A DNA stretch of 64,000 bases from Streptomyces sp. NBC_01717 (GTDB taxonomy: Bacteria; Actinomycetota; Actinomycetes; Streptomycetales; Streptomycetaceae), in assembly GCF_036248255.1 (NCBI RefSeq), contig NZ_CP109178.1:2542001-2606000 (forward strand). Reading direction: 5' to 3'. Positions 17,311-26,873 of this stretch are shown here, piece after piece (the first letter of the stretch is position 1; each line of letters starts with the position of its first letter). The notes below the pieces were generated by a model, which was given only the letters and a program-made list of their open reading frames with translations, was not told where the DNA came from and ran no database searches. Made by a program: the position numbers and the translations under genes.

Positions 17311-18738
17311 GATGGTGTCCCTCGTTGTGGTGTATGGGATCAGCGGCCGGGAGTGCGCGGGCGTCTGCCCGGGGCGCACTTCCACGAGCGAGTACCGCTC
17401 CCTGAACAGGAGGCGGGCCACCGCGTAACTCTTCTTGGTGAACGCCCAGTTCAACCACGAGGAGTGCACGATGGCCCTGTCCCAGTCTGAGCTGATAAGG
17501 CTCCTTGAGTCACTACGTTCGACCGACGGAATCGAGTTCATCCGCGCCGTAGCCCAGCGAATGGTGCAGGAGCTGATCGAGGCCGAGGCGACCGCACATG
17601 TCGGCGCGGAGTGGAACGAGCACACGCCGACGCGGACCAACGTCCGCAACGGGCACCGCGAGAAGGTGCTGACCACGCTGGCCGGCGACCTGGACCTGGA
17701 GATCCCCAAGGTCCGCACCGGCAGCTTCTTCCCCTCACTGCTGGAGCGACGGCGCCGCATCGACCAGGCTCTCTACGCGGTGATCATGGAGGCATACGTG
17801 CACGGCGTCTCCACCCGCAGCGTGGATGACCTGGTCAAAGCCCTCGGCGGGGACAGCGGCATCTCCAAGTCGGAGGTCTCGCGGATCTGCACGACTCTGG
17901 ACGAGCCGCTGACCGCGTTCCGCACCCGCCCGCTGGATCATGTCCGCTTCCCCTACGTCTACCTGGACGCGACCTACTGCAAGGCGCGGGTGAACCACCA
18001 GATCGTCTCGCGGGCCGTGGTGGTCGCCACCGGCATCACCGAGGACGGAGGCCGCGAGGTCCTCGGGCTGATGGTGGGAGACAGCGAGAGCGAGGCGTTC
18101 TGGAAGGAGTTCCTGCGCTCGCTGCGTGAGCGCGGCCTGTCCGGGGTCCGCCTGGTCGTCACCGACCAGCATGCCGGACTGGTCGCCGCGGTCCGCAAGG
18201 TGATGCTCGGCGCCGCCTGGCAGCGGTGCAGGGTTCATTTCCTGCGCAATGTCTTCAGCGTGATCGACCGGGATTCCGGTGAAATGGTCGCCGCGACGAT
18301 CCGCACGGTCTTCACCCAGCCCACCGCCGGCCTCGTGCGCACTCAGCTGGACACCGTCGCCGACATGCTCGGCGCCCAGTTCCCCAAGGTCAAAGCGATG
18401 CTGTTGGAAGCGAAGGAGGATCTGACCGCCTTCGCGGACTTCCCGCCCAGGCACTGGAAGGAGATCCAGTCGACGAACCCGCTGGAGCGGGTGAACCGGG
18501 AGATCAAGCGCAGGATCGACGTCGTCCAGGTCTTTCCCAACGACGACGCGCTCATCCGGCTGGTCACCGCCGTGCTCTTCGAGATGCACGACGAATGGAT
18601 CGCCTTCCCCCGCCGCTACCTCCCCGAAGGCAGCATGGGCGAGATCTACCGCGAACTCCCCGAAAGCGCCCCGGCGCTGCCCAACACTCCAAACACGCCC
18701 CCCGGTTGATCCCCAACACCACGACGAGGGACACGACC
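17311..18738 (+). mobile_element. Complete IS256-family insertion sequence with 8-bp target duplication
   Basis: A 1428-bp element. The left end GATGGTGTCCCTCGTTGTGG continues TGTATGGGATCA; the inverted right end reads GGTCGTGTCCCTCGTCGTGG, then TGTTGGGGATCA, so about 27 of 32 terminal bases match. The same octamer, CACCCTCG, flanks both sides (17303-17310 and 18739-18746), the duplication length usual for IS256. One transposase gene fills it. Intact ends, intact gene and exact duplication indicate a recent insertion, here into older IS1182/ISL3 debris. Confidence 0.9.
17471..18709 (+). CDS. IS256-family transposase
   Basis: 412 residues, the usual family length. DDE residues are visible: first Asp in [12 protein letters not shown], second Asp in [11 protein letters not shown], and Glu in [15 protein letters not shown]. 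The CRVHFLRN motif of the family (cysteine-histidine after the second Asp) is present. The start is ATG 17471 (MALSQSEL); an in-frame TTG at 17435 is less likely. The reading frame is intact, so the element may still move. Confidence 0.92.
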   Translation: MALSQSELIRLLESLRSTDGIEFIRAVAQRMVQELIEAEATAHVGAEWNEHTPTRTNVRNGHREKVLTTLAGDLDLEIPKVRTGSFFPSLLERRRRIDQALYAVIMEAYVHGVSTRSVDDLVKALGGDSGISKSEVSRICTTLDEPLTAFRTRPLDHVRFPYVYLDATYCKARVNHQIVSRAVVVATGITEDGGREVLGLMVGDSESEAFWKEFLRSLRERGLSGVRLVVTDQHAGLVAAVRKVMLGAAWQRCRVHFLRNVFSVIDRDSGEMVAATIRTVFTQPTAGLVRTQLDTVADMLGAQFPKVKAMLLEAKEDLTAFADFPPRHWKEIQSTNPLERVNREIKRRIDVVQVFPNDDALIRLVTAVLFEMHDEWIAFPRRYLPEGSMGEIYRELPESAPALPNTPNTPPG

Positions 18739-18746
18739 CACCCTCG

Positions 18747-19180
18747 CGGGGCGGCTGGCCACTCTTCGCCCAGCAGGTGCTGTGCGCGGCGACCTTCCTG
18801 CGGACGGCTTCGGCGAGGTTGTGCCAGATGTGCCACCGGTCACCGACCTGCACCGCCTCGGGCAGTGCCCGGCGTATCGCCTCGGCGTAGGCGGCCCAGC
18901 CGTCCCGGCACACGATCTCGACACCCGGATGCTTACGCAGCCACCCCTCCAACACCTCGACGGTGCGGCCGGGCAGCACGTCTAAGTCAACGGGAACGTC
19001 CGCGACGGTCCGTACGTGGTATCTGTGCACCCGCCCCGACCGGGCACCACAGTGCGGGCAAAGTGCCTTCCCGCACGGCGTCCGCGCTCGAACCACTATC
19101 CGCTGGCCCTCATCCCGCGCATCCTCGATGACCAGCGGAGACAGGTCTGAAAACACCGTACACAGGCTCGTTGATGTCAT
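18747..19180 (-). pseudogene. ISL3-family transposase remnant with internal deletion
   Basis: The minus-strand start MTSTSLCTVFSDLSPLVIED begins an ISL3 transposase with its zinc ribbon (CPHCGARSGRVHRYH). Sequence then jumps from VADVPVD to LDVLPGRTVEVLEGWLRKHP, the region before CRDGWAAYAEAIRRALPEAV, so most of the region between the zinc ribbon and the DDE core is missing. It ends at the right target duplication of the IS256 element, and its C-terminus is absent. It is clearly non-functional. A 490-residue open frame (17735-19207) that joins it to antisense IS256 sequence is not a real protein. Confidence 0.75.
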
Positions 19181-19314
19181 GCATGCAACATCAACGATGC
19201 CGGTCACTCTCCGTCACCACTGCAAGTAAGACAGAGCCGTTTACTACACAGACCTCCTCCTGGCATCGCCTACCCGCCCGCGAATACGAGACCCGCCCGG
19301 ACGCGCTCCGACAG

Positions 19315-20577
19315 CTACCGCTCAACCCCCAGGACGCGCTCCACCTCAAGCGCGATGTCCCTGACGACCGCCTCATCGACCACGTCAGATTGTGAGATCA
19401 AGGAGTAGGCGACATCTTTGTGCGAAGGCTGCCAGGCCCACAGTAGCCTGCGCCAGTACCGTGGGGCCGGTTCATCGATGGACAGTTCTCGTAGACCCAT
19501 GGCCTCAGGGGTATCCGCGATCCGATGCGCCTGGTTGATCTTCAATAGGGCGGGATGGCCGCACTCCATCGCGATTTTCTCGAATGGGATGGCAGCGTAA
19601 GGCTGACTCCGCTTGAGCCCCGCCGACAACTCCGCGATCACAGCACTGACGGCGCCTTCCTGGACTCTCAGGCGGACCACTCGGGTCGATACCAAGAAAC
19701 CTAGAATCTCCCGAGTCGCGGACGCCTCACGATTGGCGGTATCGGTGCCGATCAGCCAGTCTCGATCACCGGTAACCCGCGAAAGCGCGAGCGTTGACGT
19801 AGCTGCCAGCGCGGTGAAGAGCGACGTCCGGGCCTCCCGCGCCAAGCCTTTGGCGGCATGGAACGCCTTCTCGCTGAGCCGGAACGCATCGGTCCTCATT
19901 TCGTAGGCCGCCGGGCCCGGGCCATTAGGGGACACCGACTGTGCCAGGAGCGGAGGCCGGTAGCCCTGAAGCTCGCGTCGCCAGTGGCTCAACGCCTCTT
20001 CCCCGAGGCTGGCCCACGCCGCATATTGGCCGGCTGCCAGGGGTGACGCCCTCGGAGCTGGTTCAACAATGGTCTCGCCGTCGGCGCCTACGGCGGCCTC
20101 ATGTATTGCCTTCAGGTCCCGCCACAGCACACCCAACGACCAGCCGTCGTAGATGAGGTGGTGAATGGCGAGTACCAGGTAAGTCTGCGTGGAGTCAGCA
20201 ACGAGCCTGGCCCGGAAGAGAGGTGCGCGGGGAAGAGGGTAGCCGTAACGGACGTCGCGAGCGAATTGCCGCACTTCGTCCAGGTTGGCCCGATACTCGA
20301 GCGGTGGAATCGAGGCTTCGCTGTCGTCGAGTTCAACGAGCGTCGCAGACCCCGGGTCGTAGGCGAGTCGGAGCGATTCGTGTCGCCGCCACAGCAGCTC
20401 AAGGGCTCGACGCAAGGCGATGACGTCCGTGCCATCTGCCACGCGGAAAAGGAAAAGCGCATCATAGAAGTGCGCGGCCTCGGGATGCCGGCCGATCTTG
20501 GCCATCAGGTCGAGCTGCACGTAGCTGAGAGGGAGACCGGGGCTTGAAGATGAATATGCTTGTTTCGTGTGATCCAT
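19315..20577 (-). CDS. Free-standing condensation-domain protein
   Basis: 420 residues that form one nonribosomal peptide synthetase condensation domain and nothing else. The catalytic motif HHLIYDGWS (HHxxxDG) lies at about 138-146, and the N-terminal motif LPLSYVQLDLM corresponds to C1. Single condensation proteins join a carrier-bound acyl or peptidyl chain to a free or carrier-bound amine or alcohol. With no thioesterase visible in this cluster, this protein is a candidate for chain release onto an amine such as an aminocyclitol (inference). It is the last gene of the left, minus-strand arm. Confidence 0.8.
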   Translation of the reverse strand: MDHTKQAYSSSSPGLPLSYVQLDLMAKIGRHPEAAHFYDALFLFRVADGTDVIALRRALELLWRRHESLRLAYDPGSATLVELDDSEASIPPLEYRANLDEVRQFARDVRYGYPLPRAPLFRARLVADSTQTYLVLAIHHLIYDGWSLGVLWRDLKAIHEAAVGADGETIVEPAPRASPLAAGQYAAWASLGEEALSHWRRELQGYRPPLLAQSVSPNGPGPAAYEMRTDAFRLSEKAFHAAKGLAREARTSLFTALAATSTLALSRVTGDRDWLIGTDTANREASATREILGFLVSTRVVRLRVQEGAVSAVIAELSAGLKRSQPYAAIPFEKIAMECGHPALLKINQAHRIADTPEAMGLRELSIDEPAPRYWRRLLWAWQPSHKDVAYSLISQSDVVDEAVVRDIALEVERVLGVER

Positions 20578-20687
20578 TATGTGAACCAGGCTCCAAGAAT
20601 CTTCATGATTTCATCAATGGTCTTGGTGAAATGATGCGCCGCTGACGCCCACGTCGCGCACCTGTTCGCACGCAAAGCCGCATATTT

Positions 20688-21434
20688 TCAGTTCGAAATG
20701 TCCTCTGGTTCAAGGTGCTCGACACGGTTGAGCCAGTCAAGGCCGGCGGGGCCACCGTCAAATCTCAGTGACAGGTGCCCGGTGTTGTCCAGCCGAAAGC
20801 GTTGCCCCTGCGGCCCGTCCAAGCCAAGCGCCGCCGCCAGCAGGAACTGGCTGAAATGCTGATGAGTCACCAGGAGCACGACGTCGTCGGGCTCGTGCGC
20901 CTCGCGCAGTCGGGCGAGCAGACGCTGAGCGCGGGGGCCGGCCTGCTCGTCCTGGGTCTCGAGCCCACCACTCCACGGCTCGTCAGATGCGTGGAAAAGG
21001 CCGGGCGGCGCCTCGGCACTCGGACAGTGCTGGAGAAGCTCCATCAGTGTCGCCCCCGAACGGGCCTGGCGCGTGCGCGTCGGAGGGTCGAACACATGGA
21101 TCCCACCGACTTCGTAGGCATCCGGTTGCAACAGCACAGGCCGCCGGGCGGCGTCGGCGAGCGGACGGACGGTCTGCACCGCCCGTATCGTCGGGCTGGC
21201 GTACAGGTGCGTCGGCGTGAAGGGAGCCCGCTCGTCGAGCAGTGCCCTTCCCAACGCCTCAGCCTGCCGCATGCCGAGAGCGGACAGTGGTGGGTCGGGC
21301 ACCCGGCCCCGGTAGTGATTCACGTCTGCGGTGATCCGCTCGTAGGCTGGACTCCCCCTGAGTCCGGCTGCCAGTGCCTCGGCGAGCCGCACGTTATTGG
21401 TGGACTGACCGTGACGGACGAGAATGAGCTGCAT
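20688..21434 (-). CDS. Histidine phosphatase family protein
   Basis: 248 residues. The N-terminal LILVRHGQSTNN is the RHG signature carrying the phospho-accepting histidine, and LLVTHQHFSQF near residue 195 carries the second catalytic histidine. A phosphatase inside a cluster with two APH-fold kinases and an inosamine-phosphate amidinotransferase-like enzyme could remove a phosphate used as a protecting or directing group, as happens late in streptidine assembly; in streptomycin the phosphatase belongs to another family. That role is inference. It is separated from the neighbouring genes by about 110-130 bases. Confidence 0.75.
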   Translation of the reverse strand: MQLILVRHGQSTNNVRLAEALAAGLRGSPAYERITADVNHYRGRVPDPPLSALGMRQAEALGRALLDERAPFTPTHLYASPTIRAVQTVRPLADAARRPVLLQPDAYEVGGIHVFDPPTRTRQARSGATLMELLQHCPSAEAPPGLFHASDEPWSGGLETQDEQAGPRAQRLLARLREAHEPDDVVLLVTHQHFSQFLLAAALGLDGPQGQRFRLDNTGHLSLRFDGGPAGLDWLNRVEHLEPEDISN

Positions 21435-21562
21435 GCAATCACCATTCCGCTGACCTTGTCGACGTCGTGACCAGGAGCTACCTGACTACGCCATGACCCT
21501 CCGGGGCGCCGCCGTTGGGGAATCGGACCTCGCGCGGCACGCCGCAGCGGGGCACCCATCAC

Positions 21563-23353
21563 TCACGAAGTCGCGTAACCCTTCTCCTGGATTCCGTAAA
21601 GCTCGGCATAGCGTCCGCCCTTCTTCATGAGCTCGGCGTGGCTGCCGACCTCGACGACCTGCCCATGAGCCATCACTACGATCACATCCGCAGAAGTGAC
21701 GGTGGAAAAGCGGTGGGAGACCAGGAGGGTGATAGCCCCGCTGCGTGTGGCGATTGACCGTGAGAAGGCGCTGAACTGCTCGAAGATGGCGTGCTCACTG
21801 GGTGCGTCGATTGACGCCGTGGGTTCGTCGAAGACGACCAGGAGCGGCTTCTGGCGCATGCTGGCTCGCGCGAGGGCGACGCGTTGCCACTGCCCTTCGG
21901 AAAGCTCGATGCCACCGACCTCCGATCCCACCACCGTGTCGAGCCCCGCAGGCAGTTTCGACAGCATGTCGCGGGCCTGTGCTCCACCGAGCGCACGGTC
22001 GAGTGCGGCGTCATCGTCCATGTTCGGCAGGTCACCCAGTCCGATCCCGACCCGCACCGGCACATGGAACCGGCCGAAGTCCTGGAACGCTCCGGACATG
22101 CGCGTGCGCCAGGCGGCGGTGTCCACCTCGTCCAGGCCCACGCCGTCCACCAGAATGGCACCCGAGGTGGGTTCGTAGAACTTGCAGAGCAGCTTGACCA
22201 AGGTCGTCTTGCCCGATCCGTACTCACCGACGAGCGCCACGGTCGAGCCTGCTCGCAGGGACAGCGAGATGTTCCGGAGGCTCGGCGACTGCGCGCCGGT
22301 GTAGGAGAAGCTGACATTGCGCAGTTCAATGCCGTCCACGAGCCGTTCGGGCGGAAGCCGGTCCGCTGAGCTACTCGTCGCGGCCCGTCGCGTTTCGCGG
22401 AGCCACACATACGGCTCGATCATGCGGGAAGCGCTGGACACCGTGGCGAAGCTGTCGACGGTCGTCGCGATCGACTGCCGCAGCGTCGCGGCGACGACCA
22501 CGGTGAGCGTGATGTCTCCGAGGTTGACACTGCCGTTGACCGCCTGCGAAACGGTCCAGATCAGCCCCGCCAAGAAGCCGCCGGCGTAGCACGCCCATCC
22601 AGCGGTGCTCCACACGCTCGCGCGAAACTGCGCGCGGGAACGGCGCGCCATGAGCGAGTCCCATGTCGATCGCTGTTGCTGGAGCAACTCGTCCGCTACC
22701 CCCGCGGTGCGTATCTCCTTCACGTGTCGGGCGTTGGTGAGGAGCCCGTAGAGGTGCTGCTGATGGCGGAACATCTCGGCCGTCTCCAGATCCGTGGCCT
22801 GGACGACACGCTGACCTCGGGCGTCACACCAGACAGGAACGATCGCGAGGAGCGCGAGGAGTCCCAGCCACGGGGTGACGGCGCCCAGGAGGACCACCAT
22901 GATGAGTACCTTCAGCATGTTGGAGCACGCCGTGAGGAAGGTCCACAGGCTGGCCGCCAACGGGGAAGACCCGCCTCTGAGGAGGGTTACGCGGTCGAGG
23001 TAGTCGCTTTTCTCGAGGTGCTCCATCCCCTCCATGGCCGAGATGTCGCGATGGATCTCCGGATGGAGCACGAGCCGTCCGAACCGGTCGGCCGTCGTGC
23101 GCACGAGTGCGTCCGTCGCGTCCTGGCAGGAGATGCTGAGCGCGTACGCCCCGGCCGCCAGTGCCGCAGCGGTCATCGCCCGCGTAACGTCCCCCTCCGT
23201 GCTGGCGTTGACGGTCGCCCATACCGACAGTGCCGTGGCGGCCACGACGAATGTGGAGATCGTCAGGGCCGCCAGCGAGGCGGCCGTGTAGCCCGGCATC
23301 AGCCGGCCACACCGTTTCAGCATCTCCCATCTGATCGCCAGTCGCTTGGTCAC
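21563..23353 (-). CDS. ABC exporter half-transporter (fused membrane and ATPase domains), subunit 2
   Basis: 596 residues: about six membrane helices in the first 330, then the nucleotide-binding domain. Walker A is GEYGSGKTTLVK, the signature is LSEGQWQRVALARA (LSGGQ with Glu at the third position), Walker B is LLVVFDEPTAS, and VSHRFST follows as the H-loop. It overlaps the start of the next upstream gene by four bases, so the two half-transporters are likely made together as a heterodimer. Placement in the cluster suggests product export or self-resistance. Confidence 0.85.
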   Translation of the reverse strand: MTKRLAIRWEMLKRCGRLMPGYTAASLAALTISTFVVAATALSVWATVNASTEGDVTRAMTAAALAAGAYALSISCQDATDALVRTTADRFGRLVLHPEIHRDISAMEGMEHLEKSDYLDRVTLLRGGSSPLAASLWTFLTACSNMLKVLIMVVLLGAVTPWLGLLALLAIVPVWCDARGQRVVQATDLETAEMFRHQQHLYGLLTNARHVKEIRTAGVADELLQQQRSTWDSLMARRSRAQFRASVWSTAGWACYAGGFLAGLIWTVSQAVNGSVNLGDITLTVVVAATLRQSIATTVDSFATVSSASRMIEPYVWLRETRRAATSSSADRLPPERLVDGIELRNVSFSYTGAQSPSLRNISLSLRAGSTVALVGEYGSGKTTLVKLLCKFYEPTSGAILVDGVGLDEVDTAAWRTRMSGAFQDFGRFHVPVRVGIGLGDLPNMDDDAALDRALGGAQARDMLSKLPAGLDTVVGSEVGGIELSEGQWQRVALARASMRQKPLLVVFDEPTASIDAPSEHAIFEQFSAFSRSIATRSGAITLLVSHRFSTVTSADVIVVMAHGQVVEVGSHAELMKKGGRYAELYGIQEKGYATS

Positions 23354-25275
23354 GAGTCCTCCTCGAGCATGGTGAAGCCCTTGCTGAAACGCTCGGCTTG
23401 AATCCGGAACATCTGCGCGTAGTGCCCGTCGAGTCGCATGAGCTGCTCGTGCGTTCCCGCCTCCTCGATCCTGCCTTCACGGAGGAAGAGGATGCGGTCG
23501 GCGTCGCGGGTCGTGGACAGTCTGTGGGTGATGAGCAGCGTCGTCGTGGTCCCGCGTCGGGCGTTGAGGCGCAGAAACGTCTCCCGTTCGGTGTTCACGT
23601 CGAGATGGGCCGTGGGCTCGTCGAGGACCAGCAGTCCCGGCGCCCCGCCCAGCCCCATCAATGCCCGGGCCAGCACCACCTGTTGCCACTGTCCACCGGA
23701 CAGGTCGACTCCGCCCTCACGGTTGCGCGACACCATGGAAGCCAGCCCGCGAGGCAGCCGGTCGATGACCGGTTGCAGTCCGGACTCCGCGACAGCCGCT
23801 GCCAAGGCATCGCGGTCGGTCGGCAGTTGGGACTGTCCGAGCACGATGTTGTCCTCGAGCGTGGACTCGTACTTGATGAAGTCCTGGAATACGGCGGAGA
23901 TCCGGCTTTGCCAGACGGCCTGCGGGACACTCGCCAGGTCAACGCCGTCGACCAGGATGCGACCGGAGCTCGGGCGGTAGAGCTGGGTCAGTAGCTTGAC
24001 GAGGGTGGACTTGCCGGCGCCGTTGAGTCCCACAAGTGCCACGGTGGCCCCCGCCGGGATCTCGAAGCTGGCTGCTGCCAATACGGGCGGCAGGTGCGGG
24101 GCATAGGCGAACGACACGTCCTCGAACACGATGTGAGGGGGCCCGCCGGGGCGCCGGGCTGCGCGTGACGACGGATTCGCGGTCTCCGTGAGGCGGGCAC
24201 GGCTGCGGTCATCGGGGTCCGCCAGAGCCGTCCGCAGCTCCTGCGTCGCGTTGCGCAGATTCGTCGAGCCCGACATCTCGATCAGGTCCCAGCTCGACGA
24301 GGTGGCCTGGTGAAGCGACCAACTGCCCATCAGTACCGCGGTCAGCACCCCGACGGACGTCTCGCCCAGTGCGGTCGAGTGCGCCGCCAGGACGTACGCC
24401 GGCACCAGGCCGGCGACGATGAGCGCGAACTGGGTCCACTCGGTTCTGACCAACCGGATGGCGTAGGTCCACAGCGGGAGGTTCGCCTTGAGAATGTGGG
24501 AGTGCATGGTCTCGACGGTCCAGTCGGCCAGGCCGAACAGCCGGATGTCCTTGGCCTCCGGGCCCACTGTGGCGCGCCGCCACACGTCGGCCGGTGCCTC
24601 GCCGCCGGCGGCCCACTTCCAGCGGGCGGCGACGCCGAACGCCTCGCGCTTGCGCAGGAACCGGTTGACCAGGGCCGGCACAGCCACGATGGGAACCAGC
24701 CACCACGCGTACCAGCACAGCGCGAGAGCCGCCGTGACCGCAGCGGCCACGTTGACCAGCCACCTGAGCTCTGCCGTCGCGCCCTTGCCGGGAGTGGCCT
24801 CGAACCCGAGCATGGGATCGGCCGCGACCTCGCGCAGCAGCGCGTGGGTCCCGGATGCCTCCAGGGCGACGACGTCCAAGGTGGACGAGGCGAGCCTGGC
24901 AACCTCGGTGCGGTGCGCCCCGTCGATGGCGGCCGCTGCCGCGAAGGTCAGGCTCGGGGCCCACGCGTCCGCCAGGTGCCCTGACACCAGAAGCACGCCG
25001 AACAGCGACAGCGGGCCGGTCAAGGGGCCGAGCGAGCCTATGGCATCGGCGCGCTGCACCCCGCGGACCGTCAGCCCGAGGGCGACGCCGACCAGCGGTG
25101 GGGTCGTGCAACGGATCAGGAGCACGAGTGTCAGCAGCACGGTGCGGCCTCGCGGCACGTCGCGGAAGAGGCCGAGCAGATCTCGACGGTCCGCCCACGT
25201 GTGCCGGGTCGGTCCCGTCTTACTCTGCAACAGAGCGTCGAACTGTGCTTCGGTCACGGCTGTATCTCCCGCCAT
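23350..25275 (-). CDS. ABC exporter half-transporter (fused membrane and ATPase domains), subunit 1
   Basis: 641 residues. An N-terminal cytosolic stretch is followed by membrane helices between about 40 and 320. The ATPase domain has Walker A GLNGAGKSTLVK, the consensus signature LSGGQWQQVVLARA and Walker B LLVLDEPTAHLD. Compared with its partner this half has the canonical signature, so the pair may have unequal ATP sites. The ATG start lies at 25275. It is the promoter-proximal gene of the exporter pair, preceded by a 386-bp gap. Confidence 0.85.
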   Translation of the reverse strand: MAGDTAVTEAQFDALLQSKTGPTRHTWADRRDLLGLFRDVPRGRTVLLTLVLLIRCTTPPLVGVALGLTVRGVQRADAIGSLGPLTGPLSLFGVLLVSGHLADAWAPSLTFAAAAAIDGAHRTEVARLASSTLDVVALEASGTHALLREVAADPMLGFEATPGKGATAELRWLVNVAAAVTAALALCWYAWWLVPIVAVPALVNRFLRKREAFGVAARWKWAAGGEAPADVWRRATVGPEAKDIRLFGLADWTVETMHSHILKANLPLWTYAIRLVRTEWTQFALIVAGLVPAYVLAAHSTALGETSVGVLTAVLMGSWSLHQATSSSWDLIEMSGSTNLRNATQELRTALADPDDRSRARLTETANPSSRAARRPGGPPHIVFEDVSFAYAPHLPPVLAAASFEIPAGATVALVGLNGAGKSTLVKLLTQLYRPSSGRILVDGVDLASVPQAVWQSRISAVFQDFIKYESTLEDNIVLGQSQLPTDRDALAAAVAESGLQPVIDRLPRGLASMVSRNREGGVDLSGGQWQQVVLARALMGLGGAPGLLVLDEPTAHLDVNTERETFLRLNARRGTTTTLLITHRLSTTRDADRILFLREGRIEEAGTHEQLMRLDGHYAQMFRIQAERFSKGFTMLEEDS

Positions 25276-25661
25276 CGCGTCGATCCGTCAATTCGCACGG
25301 TGATGCCCCTCCAGCGGCGGCGTGGAGGAGGCGCCGAGCCATCCCTCCACGGACGCGGGGGTCCGGTCCTCCACGCGGTCTCGCCGCAGGCCGGGGCACC
25401 CTGCCCGCTGCGGGGTCCGTGCACCGTACGCCACCCACCGGCAGGGAGCGGCACGGGGCGCTGGGCGTCGGTCGAAGCTGCCGCGGACGCGGCCGGGTGC
25501 GCAGTCGGGGCAGTTGAGGGGCGCCGGGCGGGCGCCGCCTTCCAGCAGGTGCTCACGAGTGAGCGCGCACCAGCTGCGCCCCGCGCGCAGAAGGGCTGCA
25601 ACGTCCCGGTAGGCCCCAGCGCCGGGCACGCTGCAGCTGCGACATGAGCCTGCCAAGCGAT
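25276..25661. promoter_or_regulatory. Gap between exporter and methyltransferase genes
   Basis: 386 bp in which no reading frame looks genuine: all open frames have Arg/Ala/Pro-rich composition typical of random high-GC sequence and none has a convincing binding site. It should contain the exporter promoter. No strong palindrome or hairpin was found by eye. Confidence 0.4.
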
Positions 25662-26873
25662 TTACACCTCCGGGCGGGGCGCGCCCGCGAAGTCCGTGTG
25701 TACCCGGCGCAACGCATCCAGGGGGCTGGTGGAGGGCGCAGCGGAGGTGAACCACGCATCCTCGGTCTCCGCAGAGCCGCGCGCGCCGATCTCGACTCCC
25801 TCGGCGCCCCGGTGCAGTACGGCATCGAAGGAGCCGTCCGGCAGGCAGGAACGCCAGGAGAGCTCGGAAGCCAGGCCGTGACTCTCCACGAGCTGCCGCA
25901 AATCCCTGGGCCCTATCGCCCAGCGGTGAGCCGGTCCACGCTCCGAGCCGGTGCCCGCGGACGCTCGGATGTTCGCGTTCGCGATGCCGGTGATTTCCAG
26001 GGACTCAGCGCCCCGCGCCTCCGACCCGAACTCTTCGACGAGGACGCGCAGCGCCTCATTGCTGCCGATCGTCTCCCAAGCCCTCGAAGTGCCGGCGCGC
26101 TGCGGAGGCTGGCCGTCTACGGTGAGGACGACGTCGTACCTGAACCGTGCCATAGCGGTGCGTGGGTGGATCGTCTTGGGACGCACTCGGACATTCGTGA
26201 CCCGCGGGTGGATTTCCTCGAACACCGTTGGCCGTACCGCCAGTTCGTTGCCCTGCCGATGGGCACGCACCCGATGGCGCAGACGCTCCGGGTCCAGGGG
26301 GACCCCCTCGCCCGCGTCGAGTTCGGCCGCCGCCTGGGCGTCCAGCAGGTCCACGTGGCGTACATCGCCCACGAACACGTGTCCTGTGCCCGCCACAGCC
26401 TCAACAGCCTGGTGGAGCACGTCACGGAGGTAGTCGAGTCCAGGAAAGTACTGCACCACCGAGTTCAGGACAACAGCGTCGAAACCGCCGCCGAGGCTGT
26501 CGATCTCGTGTGCGGGCAGCTGGTGCAGTCCCTCCACTGTCGCGTCGGACGCCGCGGCTGCCCTGGTGAGCGCTGCGGCGGAGAGGTCGGTCCCCACATA
26601 CCGGCAGTCATGGGCGAGGCGACGCAGCAGCAGGCCGGTCCCGCAGCCCACCTCCAGCAGACGGCCGGGGCGCAGCGCCGACACACTGGCAGCCGCATCG
26701 TCGGCCCACTCCCGCATGTCGGGGTCGGGAATCTGCTGGCGGCCACCGCTGTCGGTCCAGCCGGCGTAGTCGTCGACCGCACCCGCCGCGGACGACGAGG
26801 TGTACGTGGCGTCGAAGACGGACTGCCACACAGAGATATGACGCTGCTCCAGCTCGGGTTTCCTAGAGTGCAT
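25662..26873 (-). CDS. NRPS-type SAM methyltransferase, free-standing
   Basis: 403 residues. SAM motif I is LEVGCGTGLLLRRLA, followed by YVGTDLSAAALTRA and the block VVLNSVVQYFPGLDYLRDVL, which is characteristic of methyltransferase domains embedded in nonribosomal peptide synthetase A domains. Here it stands alone, so it probably methylates a carrier-bound amino acid in trans. The frame is open to 27056, but ATG 26873 (MHSRKPELEQR) has a GAGGG-type binding site at good spacing and fits the family start. It is the outermost gene of the left arm, running away from the right arm. Confidence 0.75.
   Translation of the reverse strand: MHSRKPELEQRHISVWQSVFDATYTSSSAAGAVDDYAGWTDSGGRQQIPDPDMREWADDAAASVSALRPGRLLEVGCGTGLLLRRLAHDCRYVGTDLSAAALTRAAAASDATVEGLHQLPAHEIDSLGGGFDAVVLNSVVQYFPGLDYLRDVLHQAVEAVAGTGHVFVGDVRHVDLLDAQAAAELDAGEGVPLDPERLRHRVRAHRQGNELAVRPTVFEEIHPRVTNVRVRPKTIHPRTAMARFRYDVVLTVDGQPPQRAGTSRAWETIGSNEALRVLVEEFGSEARGAESLEITGIANANIRASAGTGSERGPAHRWAIGPRDLRQLVESHGLASELSWRSCLPDGSFDAVLHRGAEGVEIGARGSAETEDAWFTSAAPSTSPLDALRRVHTDFAGAPRPEV

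Noticed and set aside
17735..19207. 490-residue minus-strand frame
   Set aside because: Joins a true ISL3 remnant to antisense IS256 transposase sequence; not one gene.
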